From assembly GCF_008330945.1 (NCBI RefSeq), contig NZ_CP043489.1:3049501-3113500 (forward strand): a stretch of 64,000 nt of DNA. Direction: 5' to 3'. The position numbers were made by a program, and so were the translations under genes. The DNA is from Labrys sp. KNU-23 (GTDB lineage: Bacteria; Pseudomonadota; Alphaproteobacteria; Rhizobiales; Labraceae). Below the pieces are notes generated by a model. That model made no database searches and was not told the DNA's origin. It was given only the letters and a program-made list of their open reading frames with translations. Below are positions 33,634 through 41,897 of this stretch, one piece after another; within the stretch, counting starts at the first letter, position 1; each line of letters begins with the position of its first letter.

Positions 33634-34380
33634 TTAGATCACCAGCTTGCCCTGCCTGGCGAGTGCATAGCGTTCTCCGATCCTGCGCCAGTCGACCACC
33701 TGCCACCAGGCCTTGAGATAATCCGGCCGGCGGTTGCGATAGGTCAGGTAATAGGCGTGCTCCCAGACGTCGTTGCCGAAAAGGGCGCGCTTGCCGTCCA
33801 TCAGCGGCGTGTCCTGATTGGGCTTGCTGTCGAGGGCGAGCTTGCCCTCGCTCGTCACCGTGACGAACACCCAGCCTGAGCCGAACACCTTGGCGCCGGC
33901 CGCCCCGAAGGCTTCCTGCAGCTTGGCGACACCGCCGAAATCGCGCTCGATGGCGGCGAGAACTTCGCCTTCGGGCTCGCCGCCCTTGGCGCCCATGATC
34001 TGCCAGAACATGGAGTGATTGACATGACCGCCCAGATTGTTGCGCACCGCCTGGCGGACGCCCTGCGGCACCTTGTCCAGGCCGGCCAGAATGTCGGGAT
34101 AGGTCAGGCCCGCCAGTGACGGCTCCTGCTTCAGGGCCGCGTTGAAATTGCTGACATAGGCCTGGTGGTGCTTGTCGTGATGCAGCGTCATGGTTTCGGC
34201 GTCGATGGTCGGCGCCAGCGACGCGGCCTCGTAGGGGAGAGGCGGCAGTTCGGCAGGCCCTTTCGGATCCGTCGACGCCGCGGCAGCGGCGCTGGCGGGA
34301 GCAAGCTTGGCGCTGGCGGCCAGGGCAGCGCCTGTCGCTGCGGCAAGGAGGGTGCGACGGTTCAGCATGGTCTTGGTCAT
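33634..34380 (-). CDS. exported Fe/Mn superoxide dismutase
   Basis: 248 aa. The N-terminus carries an export signal with paired arginines (LNRRTLLAAATGAALAASA, possible cleavage after PASA), which is unusual because most Fe/Mn SODs are cytoplasmic. The mature part has the metal ligands in TLHHDKHHQAYVSN, GGHVNHSMFW and DVWEHAYY. It converts superoxide to peroxide, here probably in the periplasm. Metal choice (Fe or Mn) is not decided. It converges on the ahcY terminator and is divergent from the OsmC gene. Confidence 0.93.
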   Translation of the reverse strand: MTKTMLNRRTLLAAATGAALAASAKLAPASAAAAASTDPKGPAELPPLPYEAASLAPTIDAETMTLHHDKHHQAYVSNFNAALKQEPSLAGLTYPDILAGLDKVPQGVRQAVRNNLGGHVNHSMFWQIMGAKGGEPEGEVLAAIERDFGGVAKLQEAFGAAGAKVFGSGWVFVTVTSEGKLALDSKPNQDTPLMDGKRALFGNDVWEHAYYLTYRNRRPDYLKAWWQVVDWRRIGERYALARQGKLVI

Positions 34381-34608
34381 TGAAAACGTCTCCGGCCTGT
34401 TGGATGAAGAGTCTCGAGCAATGAAGCGGATCGCCCGCGGTCGAGTATCGCGGGCGGAGCGTAATGAAGCTATTGCGGTAATTTGGTGGTAGCGAGGCCG
34501 GGAGCGTGCTTATGACCGAGCGGCTATGTGCTCCGGTATCGCGTTTCGATGCGTCTTTGTGATGTCCGGCGCTTGCGTCGGACCGCAGAGCGCTTGTGGG
34601 AGAACGGC

Positions 34609-35019
34609 ATGTCGGTTGCAAAAGTGAAGCCGAGGCAGACGGGGGCGACGGCTGTGCTGTCCCGTTTGGGGCAGCCGGTGGTGACATCGGCCACCGGCGG
34701 CGAGATCGGCGTGGTCACCCGCCCTTCGGAGGCCGGCTTCAATCCGCTCGACCTGCTCTATGCCTCGCTGTCTGCCTGCCTGGTGCTGAGCGCCCGTATC
34801 GCTGCCAGCAATCTCGGCGTGCTCGACAGGCTCGGCGAGGTGCGTGCCGAGGTGAAGGGCGAGAAGGCGGCGGACGAACCCTCGCGCATCGAGCGCTTCC
34901 ATGTTGCGATCGAGGTCAGCGGCGATTTCGATGAGGCGACGAAGGCGGCGATCATTGCCGACGCGGAACGGATCTGCACCGTCAGCAACACGCTCAAGAG
35001 CAATCCGATCCTGGGCTGA
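34609..35019 (+). CDS. OsmC family protein
   Basis: 136 aa from ATG at 34609, after GGGAGAACGGC; the longer frame from 34528 lacks a ribosome site. Both family cysteines are visible: C57 in SLSACLVLS and C123 in RICTVSNTL. These act as peroxidatic and resolving cysteines in organic-hydroperoxide reductases of the OsmC/Ohr fold. It lies next to the exported SOD gene, divergently. Physiological substrate not shown. Confidence 0.88.
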   Translation: MSVAKVKPRQTGATAVLSRLGQPVVTSATGGEIGVVTRPSEAGFNPLDLLYASLSACLVLSARIAASNLGVLDRLGEVRAEVKGEKAADEPSRIERFHVAIEVSGDFDEATKAAIIADAERICTVSNTLKSNPILG

Positions 35020-35022
35020 GCG

Positions 35023-35724
35023 TCAGCCGGACGCCAGGTCCCGCCGGTCGAGCAGCGCCTCGATCCGGCCGCCCGCCATTCGGGCGGCCCTGTCGCACAT
35101 ATGGCCGATCACGTCGGGGTCGTGGCTCACCAGCACCAGTGTCATGCCATGGCGCCGCTTGAGGTCGTTGAGCAGGTTGAGAATGCCGGCCTGCACCGAA
35201 ATGTCGAGCGCCGAGGTCGGCTCGTCGAGGAGCAGCAGTCGGGGCTTGAGCAGCAGGGCCCGGGCGATGGCCACGCGCTGGCGCTGGCCGCCGGACAGCT
35301 CGTGCGGATAGCGTCCGGCGATCTCGGCGGCGAGGCCGACATCGGCGAGGATGCTGCTGACTCGGCCGGGAACATCGGCGTCCCGCCGTATTTCGAGCGG
35401 TTCGCCGAGCACGCGCGCGATGGTGTGGCGCGGATGCAGCGAGGCGTAGGGATCCTGGAACACCATCTGGATGTCGCGCCTCAGGGCGCCCTCGATGGCA
35501 CGTCCCGGCTGCAGGGGATGCCCGAATACCGAGATTGCGCCCTGCCAGTTCAGGTTCAATCCGGCAACAATCCTGAGCACCGTGCTCTTGCCGCAGCCGG
35601 ATGGGCCGACCAGGCCGAAAGTCTCGCCGGGCTCTACGGTAAAGCTCACCCCACGCACGGCAGAAAAGCTGCGGCCCCGCCGCTGGAAGCTGACCTCGAG
35701 ATTGTCGATCGAGAGCGCCGTCAT
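35023..35724 (-). CDS. oligopeptide/nickel-type ABC transporter ATPase (DppF-like, short)
   Basis: 233 aa. Walker A GPSGCGKST, signature LSGGQRQRVAIARAL, Walker B LLLLDEPTSALD. It lacks the C-terminal oligopeptide extension of full DppF/OppF, so it is nearer NikE-sized ATPases. It overlaps its partner ATPase by 4 bp and ends 4 bp from the convergent OsmC stop. Confidence 0.92.
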   Translation of the reverse strand: MTALSIDNLEVSFQRRGRSFSAVRGVSFTVEPGETFGLVGPSGCGKSTVLRIVAGLNLNWQGAISVFGHPLQPGRAIEGALRRDIQMVFQDPYASLHPRHTIARVLGEPLEIRRDADVPGRVSSILADVGLAAEIAGRYPHELSGGQRQRVAIARALLLKPRLLLLDEPTSALDISVQAGILNLLNDLKRRHGMTLVLVSHDPDVIGHMCDRAARMAGGRIEALLDRRDLASG

Positions 35725-36599
35725 GGCCGTTCGTCCCCCGAGCGAAGCACTTGCGGCGTGTCAGGGGTCGGCAGGCGGGTGCCGTAGGTCGCTGCCGATG
35801 GCCGTGCCTGCCACAGGCCGCGTGTATAGGGATGGCTCGCTCGGGCGAGTTCGTCGGCAGGCAGGGCATCGACGATCGACCCCTGGCGCATCACCAGGAC
35901 CCGGTCGGCGAAGCGGGAGACCTGCTGCAGGTCGTGGCTGATCAGCAGCAGGCCCATGCCGCGTTCGCGTGCCAGCCGATCCAGCAATTCGAGGATCTGA
36001 TCGCGCACGACATGATCGAGCGCGGAGGTCGGCTCGTCGGCGATCAGCAGCTCCGGTTCGCCGATCAGCATGGCGGCGATCATCACGCGCTGGCCCATGC
36101 CGCCGGAAAGCTCGGCAGGCAGATTGCCATAGACGCGCTCCGGATCGTCGAGCCCGACCTGGGCGAGCATGGCGAGAGCCCTTCGTCGTCGCTCGGCCTT
36201 GGGCACGCGGCCATGCAGCAGCAGGGCTTCCTCCACCTGGCGTCCGACGCGATGCGCCGGATTGAGCGAAAATTTCGGATCCTGCAGCACCAGGCCGATG
36301 TGCCGGCCGCGCAGGCGCTGCCAGCCCCGGGCATCGAGGCCGGCGAGGTCCGTTTTGCCGAGCCGCAGCCCTGCGGCCCGCGCCGTAAGGCTGGACGGAA
36401 GCAGGCCCATGATCGCCCGTGCGGTCAGCGACTTGCCCGAGCCGGATTCGCCGACGATAGCCACTTTCTCGTGCCTGACCGTGAAGGAGATGCCGTGCAC
36501 GAGCTGGCGGGGCGTCGCTCCGCCACCGGCCGTGCCCCCGACTGTCCTGTTCCTGGTCTCGACCACCAGATCCTCGACCTGCAGCAAGGCGTCAGTCAT
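35721..36599 (-). CDS. oligopeptide/nickel-type ABC transporter ATPase (DppD/NikD-like)
   Basis: 292 aa. Walker A GESGSGKS, signature LSGGMGQRV, Walker B LLIADEPTSALD. A short non-conserved insert (TVGGTAGGGATPRQ) lies near the N-terminus. It overlaps the permease gene by 8 bp and the DppF-like gene by 4 bp. With its partner it energises the importer whose binding protein is at 38582-40168. Confidence 0.93.
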   Translation of the reverse strand: MTDALLQVEDLVVETRNRTVGGTAGGGATPRQLVHGISFTVRHEKVAIVGESGSGKSLTARAIMGLLPSSLTARAAGLRLGKTDLAGLDARGWQRLRGRHIGLVLQDPKFSLNPAHRVGRQVEEALLLHGRVPKAERRRRALAMLAQVGLDDPERVYGNLPAELSGGMGQRVMIAAMLIGEPELLIADEPTSALDHVVRDQILELLDRLARERGMGLLLISHDLQQVSRFADRVLVMRQGSIVDALPADELARASHPYTRGLWQARPSAATYGTRLPTPDTPQVLRSGDERP

Positions 36600-37428
36600 G
36601 GCGCGGATCCAAGATGTCGCGCAGACCGTCCCCCAGCAGGTTCAGGGCGAGGCTGGTGATGAAGATGGCAAGGCCCGGCGCGGCGGCGATCCACCATTGG
36701 TCGAAGATCACCTTGGTACCATCTGCCACCATCGAGCCCCATTCGGCCATGGGTGGGCGCACGCCGAGGCCGAGGAAGCCGAGGCCGGCTGCAGCCAGGA
36801 TGATGCCGGCAAGATCGAGCGCCAGGCGGATGATGGCCGAGGGCAGCACGAGCGGCAGCACATGGCCGAGAAGCAGGCGTGGTCCTCTGATGCCGACCAT
36901 GGACGCGGCGGCGAGATAGTCGCTGCTCGCCAGGGCTGCGGTCTCCACCCTGGCGAGCCGGGCATAGGCAGGCCAGCTCGTCAGGGCCAGGGCCAGGGCG
37001 CCATTGACCAGGCCCGGGCCGAGAATGGCGACAAAGGCGAAGGCCAGCACCAGGCGCGGGAAGGACATCACGATGTCGGTCAGGCGCATCAGTATCCGCT
37101 CGGTGAGCCCGCCGAAAAAGCCGGCGAGCAGGCCGACTGCCACGCCGAGCGGGGCCATCAGTACAGTGACCAGGACGATCAAGAGCAGGGTCGGCTGTGC
37201 GCCGTAGATCAGGCGGGACAGCAGGTCGCGTCCGAAGCCGTCCGTGCCGAGCCAGTGCTGCCAGGACGGGGCGGCGAGGCGGATGGCGCTGTCCTGCAGA
37301 TTGGGATCGTAGGGAGCGATCAGCGGGGCGGCCAAGGCCATGAAGACGAGCAGGACGAGCACGCTGGCCCCGATCAGGGCGGACGGCGAACGGCGCAGCG
37401 CCGAGAAGGAGATTGCAAGGGAGGCCAT
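36592..37428 (-). CDS. oligopeptide/nickel-type ABC transporter permease (DppC-like)
   Basis: 278 aa, six helices, with WLGTDGFGRDLLSRLIYGA near the N-terminus and the permease loop SSDYLAAASMVGIRGPRLLLGHVLP. The start shares one base with the stop of the DppB-like gene (TGATG). Second membrane subunit of the peptide/nickel-type importer. Confidence 0.94.
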   Translation of the reverse strand: MASLAISFSALRRSPSALIGASVLVLLVFMALAAPLIAPYDPNLQDSAIRLAAPSWQHWLGTDGFGRDLLSRLIYGAQPTLLLIVLVTVLMAPLGVAVGLLAGFFGGLTERILMRLTDIVMSFPRLVLAFAFVAILGPGLVNGALALALTSWPAYARLARVETAALASSDYLAAASMVGIRGPRLLLGHVLPLVLPSAIIRLALDLAGIILAAAGLGFLGLGVRPPMAEWGSMVADGTKVIFDQWWIAAAPGLAIFITSLALNLLGDGLRDILDPRHD

Positions 37429-38486
37429 CAGCCGCGCTCCGCCAGGGCAGCCGGATCGACGCGGGTGACGATCAGGTCGGTGAGGCTGTTGAGCAGTACG
37501 AAGGCCATGCCGATCGCCAGCGTCGAGCCGAGGATGGCGGCGGTGTCGCCGGCGAACATGGCAACGGTGAGGTAGCGTCCGATGCCGGGCCAGGCGAACA
37601 CCGTCTCGGTGAGCACCGCGCCCTCGAGCAGGCTGGCATAGGCGAGGGCGATCACGGTGATCAGGGTGCCGGCCACATTGGGCAGGATATGGACCAGCAC
37701 CACGCGCAGGGAGCCGGCTCCCTTGGCGCGGGCGGTGAGCACATATTCCTTGGAAAGCTGTTCGAGAATGGCCGCGCGCGTCAGCCTCGAAATGCCGGCC
37801 ATGGCATAGAGGGCCAGCACCGCCGTCGGCAGCACGAGATGGGCGAGGGCACTGCGCAGGGCGCCGGGGGTTCCCGAAAGCCAGGCGTCGACCAGGGCGA
37901 AACCGGTGACGGGTTTCATGGTGTATTGAAAGACGATGTCGAGGCGCCCCGGCCCCGGCGCCCAGTGCAGCCGGGCATAGAACAGCAGCAGAAAGATCAG
38001 GCCGAGCCAGAAGATCGGGGTCGAATAGCCGATCAGCGACAACAGGCGGGCGACATTGTCGAACAGGCCGCGCGGCCGCAGCGCCGCCAGGATGCCGAGC
38101 GCCAGGCCGAGCGCGGCGCCGATCAGCGCCGCGGCGGTAGCCAGTTCGAGCGTTGCGGTGAAGGTGCGCAGGATGTCGGAGCGGACGGGCTGGCCGGTCG
38201 AAGTGGCGATGCCGAGATCGCCTTGGACGACATGGCCGAGATAGCGCAGGAATTGCATCACCAGCGGCTGGTCGAGGCCGAGCTCGCGACGTGCGGCCTC
38301 GTAGCTCGACTGGCTGGCGTGATCGCCGACCTGCTGCAAGGCAGGATCGATGCTGGAGAGTCTGGTCAGGACGAAGGTGACGACGATCAGGCCGAACAGC
38401 GTCAGGACGACCGAAAGCAGCCAGCGCAGCACCCTGAGCACCGGGCGGAGGAAGGGCCTGGCGCCCGGCGTTTCATCAGCTTGCAT
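37428..38486 (-). CDS. oligopeptide/nickel-type ABC transporter permease (DppB-like)
   Basis: 352 aa. First helix followed by RLSSIDPALQQVGDHASQ (a variant of the usual GDP loop), and the conserved loop LSKEYVLTARAKGAGSLRVVLVHILPN. First permease gene of the operon. Its start lies 95 bp after the binding-protein stop, and the stem-loop at 38543-38575 is in the gap. Confidence 0.94.
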   Translation of the reverse strand: MQADETPGARPFLRPVLRVLRWLLSVVLTLFGLIVVTFVLTRLSSIDPALQQVGDHASQSSYEAARRELGLDQPLVMQFLRYLGHVVQGDLGIATSTGQPVRSDILRTFTATLELATAAALIGAALGLALGILAALRPRGLFDNVARLLSLIGYSTPIFWLGLIFLLLFYARLHWAPGPGRLDIVFQYTMKPVTGFALVDAWLSGTPGALRSALAHLVLPTAVLALYAMAGISRLTRAAILEQLSKEYVLTARAKGAGSLRVVLVHILPNVAGTLITVIALAYASLLEGAVLTETVFAWPGIGRYLTVAMFAGDTAAILGSTLAIGMAFVLLNSLTDLIVTRVDPAALAERG

Positions 38487-38542
38487 CGTCAGTCCTGGAA
38501 GTGGCGCGAATGCGAAGCCTCGGCACCACGAAGGAGGAGGCC

Positions 38543-38575
38543 GTCTCGTTCCAATCTCGACGATTGGAACGAGAC
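38543..38575 (-). other. perfect stem-loop in the binding-protein/permease gap
   Basis: GTCTCGTTCCAATC (38543-38556) pairs perfectly with 38562-38575 around a 5-nt loop, 6 bp after the binding-protein stop. There is no U-tract, so it is more like an mRNA-stabilising or attenuating hairpin than a full terminator. Confidence 0.75.
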
Positions 38576-38581
38576 ATCAAG

Positions 38582-40168
38582 TCACTTCTCGACCTGATCG
38601 TAATAGACCTGGTCGGCATTCAGGCCCTGGGCGTAGCCCTTGACCGCCTTGCTGAGCACCACCTGGTCGCTACCCTGGAACATCAGCACATAGGGGGCGC
38701 TCTTCTGGATCTTGCGCTGCAGCGCCTCGTAGAGGGCGGCGCGCTTGGCCGGATCCTGCTCCTTCACGGCGGCGGCCGTCTCGTTGCTGATGTCCGGGAT
38801 CACCCAACCGGCCTGCTTGGCGATGGTGTTGTACTTGTTGTCGCGGTTGATCGCGAAGGCGCTGGCATTGGAATGCGGGTCGAAATAATCAGGGATCCAG
38901 TAGCGCAGGGTGAATTCATACTGGCCCGAGCGGCCCTTGGCATAGATGTCGCTGGCGACGCCCGGCTGGATGTCGAGCGTGAAACCGGCCTGGCCGAAGG
39001 TCTGCTGCAGGGACTGGGCGATCTGCAGATAGGGCTCTTCGTTGAAGACGGGGAAGGCGATCTTCGTCGGGCCGATGCCGGCATCGGCCAGGATCTTCTT
39101 GGCCTTCTCGATATCGAGCTTGTAGGGATTGTCGTTCAGCGCGCCCGGGAAGCCGGCAGGCAGGAAGGCCTGGTGCACCTGGGACTGGCCGCGCAAGAGG
39201 TTCTTGGCGATGCCGTCATAGTCGACGAGATAGCGGGCCGCCTCCCAGAAGGCCGGATTACCGAGGGCGGCGTTGGCCTTGGTGTTGATCAGCAGGTAAT
39301 CCGAACGCGCCGAGGGCACGGCGAGGACGTTGAGCTTGCCCTCCTTCTTGAGGGCGTCGATCTGGTCTGCACCCAGGCCGCGGGCGATGTCGATGTCGCC
39401 CTGCTCCACCAGCAGGCGGCGGGCGGCGGCATCGGGAACGTTGCGCAGGATCACGCCCTGCAGCTTGGGGGCGCCGCCCGGCGAGGTCGCATTGGCGTCC
39501 AGTACGAGCGCCTCATGCGCGGTATAGGTGTTGATCTTGAAGGCGCCGCTACCGGCCGAGTGCGACTTCAGCCAGCCATTGCCGAAATCACCGTTGCTGG
39601 TTTGCGGGGAGACCGTGGCTTCGTCGATGACGGAGGCGATCGGCGCGGTCAGGATGGCGAGCACGAAGGCGGGGCCGACATCGGCCTGCCAGCTCAGCTT
39701 GACCTTGCCGTCCTCGGCCTTGGTCACGGACTTGTCGACATTCTCCGCGGTCCAGCCGAGTTCGCCCAGGATGAAGGAGGGCGCCTTGTTGAGCTTCACG
39801 GCCCGGGAGAAGGAGAAGATCACGTCTTCCGGCCGGACGGGATTGCCGGAGGCGAACTTGGCATCCTTGGCCAGGGTGAAAGTCAGGCTCTTGCCATCGC
39901 TGCCGGCCTCCCAGGCGGTGGCGAGGGCCGGCTCGATGCGGGTGCCATCCTGGCGGTTCGACTGGACGAGGCGCTGGTAGAGGGCATTGAAGGCCTGCAC
40001 CGTCGTCAGTTCGAAGCCCTCGGCCGGATCGAAGCTGACGGCATCGTCGATCGACTGGCCGACCACCAGCAGGCCGGGCGGCGTTTCGGCCTGTCCCGTA
40101 GCCACCAGCATGGTCGACAGGCTTGCCGCCAGCATGGCGATGCCGGCCCTGTTCCAGAACTTACCCAT
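38582..40168 (-). CDS. oligopeptide/nickel-type ABC transporter substrate-binding protein
   Basis: 528 aa from ATG at 40168, with GAGGT upstream; an ATG at 40180 is 4 codons longer. Signal peptide MGKFWNRAGIAMLAASLSTM with cleavage near GQAE. The mature protein is family 5 (DppA/NikA): VGQSIDDAVSFDPAEGFEL, and YWIPDYFDPHSNASAFA. Ligand may be a peptide, metal complex or opine-like compound. First gene of the operon. Confidence 0.94.
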   Translation of the reverse strand: MGKFWNRAGIAMLAASLSTMLVATGQAETPPGLLVVGQSIDDAVSFDPAEGFELTTVQAFNALYQRLVQSNRQDGTRIEPALATAWEAGSDGKSLTFTLAKDAKFASGNPVRPEDVIFSFSRAVKLNKAPSFILGELGWTAENVDKSVTKAEDGKVKLSWQADVGPAFVLAILTAPIASVIDEATVSPQTSNGDFGNGWLKSHSAGSGAFKINTYTAHEALVLDANATSPGGAPKLQGVILRNVPDAAARRLLVEQGDIDIARGLGADQIDALKKEGKLNVLAVPSARSDYLLINTKANAALGNPAFWEAARYLVDYDGIAKNLLRGQSQVHQAFLPAGFPGALNDNPYKLDIEKAKKILADAGIGPTKIAFPVFNEEPYLQIAQSLQQTFGQAGFTLDIQPGVASDIYAKGRSGQYEFTLRYWIPDYFDPHSNASAFAINRDNKYNTIAKQAGWVIPDISNETAAAVKEQDPAKRAALYEALQRKIQKSAPYVLMFQGSDQVVLSKAVKGYAQGLNADQVYYDQVEK

Positions 40169-40632
40169 TTCATACCTCATGGCGGCCGAAACCCGCGGCG
40201 AATGTTGTGGTTTACGGCCCTTCAGCCGCGACGATTAGGCAAGCCGGTTGCAACGGTCAATATCTTTCTATCAAATTTGTAGACTATAAATGGCGGCCCG
40301 ATCCCACTCGGTTGTCGATCACGGAATTTCGAATCCCATACACGAAAACGTGTGCGGGTGGAGGCTTGTTGTGCCGGATGAGAAACAATGCGTTCACATA
40401 CTCGCTGCAATTTGTACGCATTGATACATCGAAACACCCGTTTCCGGATATGATCGGGAACGAGGGGTATCGTCGTGAAAAAAGGGGAGGCCCCGCCTGC
40501 CCGGACCCAGGGCGTCTTGCACTTCGCCGGAATCGGCACGGATCGCAAAGACGCCTTGAAACAATGCGTTGGAGCAAGGAGGGGTTCAGCCATGAACGCG
40601 CCGTGCTCTGGTGAAGATCTGATGGCGGCCTG
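40169..40632. other. divergent intergenic region, peptide transporter / RND efflux
   Basis: 464 bp with no supported gene; open frames here have the composition of non-coding DNA and no family match. The segment 40240-40300 is AT-rich (ATCTTTCTATCAAATTTG) and probably carries the promoter of the binding-protein gene. A GCAAGGAG-type motif precedes the start of a short upstream frame, not the RND gene itself. No palindrome stood out. Confidence 0.45.
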
Positions 40633-41880
40633 ATGAAGCGTCTACTGAATTTCGTGCTTGTCCTTGCTGTGATTGTCGGCCTGGCCTGGTGGCAGCGCGC
40701 CAGCCTGGTCCCCTGGCTGGTGCAGACCGTTCCGTCATCCAAGACCCTCATCGCCGCCTTGCCCGGCTTCGCCGACGCCCTGCATGGCCCCGAAACACCG
40801 CAGGCAGCGGGGGGAAGCAAGTCCTCCCAGCGCAACGCCGCGCCCGTGCCCGTGGTGCTCGCGGAGGCGGTCTCCAAGCAGATGCCGATGGTGATCGATG
40901 CGGTCGGCACCGCCACGCCCTACGCCTCCATCCAGATCCGCACCCGCATCGACAACACCGCGGTGACGAGCGTCAACGTCGCCGAGGGATCCGAGGTCAA
41001 GCAGGGCGACATTCTCTTCACTCTGGACGATCGCGCCATCAAGGCGCAGGTCGCGCAGATCCAGGCCCAGATCGCGCGCGACCAGGCCCAGATCGCCCAG
41101 GCCCAGATCGACCTTTCCCGCGCCAATGACCTGCTTGCCCGCAATGCCGGCGCCGCGACCACGCGCGATACGGCCGCGACCGCCCTCAAGGTCGGGCAGG
41201 CGCAGCTCCAGGCAGACCAGGCCTCGCTGGAAGCCGCCCAGGTCACGCTCGATTATACCGTGATCCGAGCACCCGTTCCCGGGCGCATCGGCTCGATCCC
41301 GGTCAAGCCCGGTTCGACGGTGCGCACCTCCGACACCAGTCCGCTCGCCACCGTGAACCAGCTCGATCCGGCCGTGGTGGCCTTCTCGATCCCGCAGGCC
41401 CGCCTGGCAGAGTTGCGCGAGGCGATGGCCAAGGGGCCGGTGCGCGTCGACGCCATCACCGGCAAGAATACGCTCACCGGCCAGGTCTCCTTTGTGGAGA
41501 ACACCATCGATGCCTCCACGGGCACCATCATGGTCAAGGCCGATATCCCCAATCCGCATGAAGTCCTGTGGGGTGGAGCCTTCGTCAATGTGCAGGTGGT
41601 CCTGCCCGGTGCCAGCCCGCAGGTGGTGGTTCCCGACGCTGCCGTCCAGCTCGGTCAAAAGGGGAGCTACGTCTTCGTGGTGAAAGATGGTAAAACGGCT
41701 GAGCTTCGGTCCGTGACCGTGGCGCGCGTCACCGGTGCCGATGCCGTGCTCATCAAGGGCGTCGAGAGCGGCGAGCAGGTGGTGGTCGACGGCGTCCTGC
41801 GCCTGGTCGACGGTGCTCCGGTCGCCATCAATGCGGGAGCCAAGGAGAGCACCGCCGCCAATACCAGTGCCAAGAGCTGA
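40633..41880 (+). CDS. RND efflux transporter periplasmic adaptor (membrane fusion protein)
   Basis: 415 aa. N-terminal membrane anchor (LLNFVLVLAVIVGLAWW), lipoyl-like half (IQIRTRIDNTAVTSVNVAEGSEV), an alpha-helical hairpin with repeated AQIARDQAQIAQAQ units, second lipoyl half DYTVIRAPVPGRIGSI, then a beta-barrel domain. It would link the inner-membrane pump at 41898-45092 to an outer-membrane channel. No TolC-like gene is present in the window. The stop is 17 bp from the pump start. Confidence 0.93.
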   Translation: MKRLLNFVLVLAVIVGLAWWQRASLVPWLVQTVPSSKTLIAALPGFADALHGPETPQAAGGSKSSQRNAAPVPVVLAEAVSKQMPMVIDAVGTATPYASIQIRTRIDNTAVTSVNVAEGSEVKQGDILFTLDDRAIKAQVAQIQAQIARDQAQIAQAQIDLSRANDLLARNAGAATTRDTAATALKVGQAQLQADQASLEAAQVTLDYTVIRAPVPGRIGSIPVKPGSTVRTSDTSPLATVNQLDPAVVAFSIPQARLAELREAMAKGPVRVDAITGKNTLTGQVSFVENTIDASTGTIMVKADIPNPHEVLWGGAFVNVQVVLPGASPQVVVPDAAVQLGQKGSYVFVVKDGKTAELRSVTVARVTGADAVLIKGVESGEQVVVDGVLRLVDGAPVAINAGAKESTAANTSAKS

Positions 41881-41897
41881 AGCCGGGAGACAAGCCG

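Noticed and set aside
40284..40916. 210-codon minus-strand frame upstream of the RND adaptor
   Set aside because: Overlaps the start of the adaptor antisense and carries no recognisable domain.
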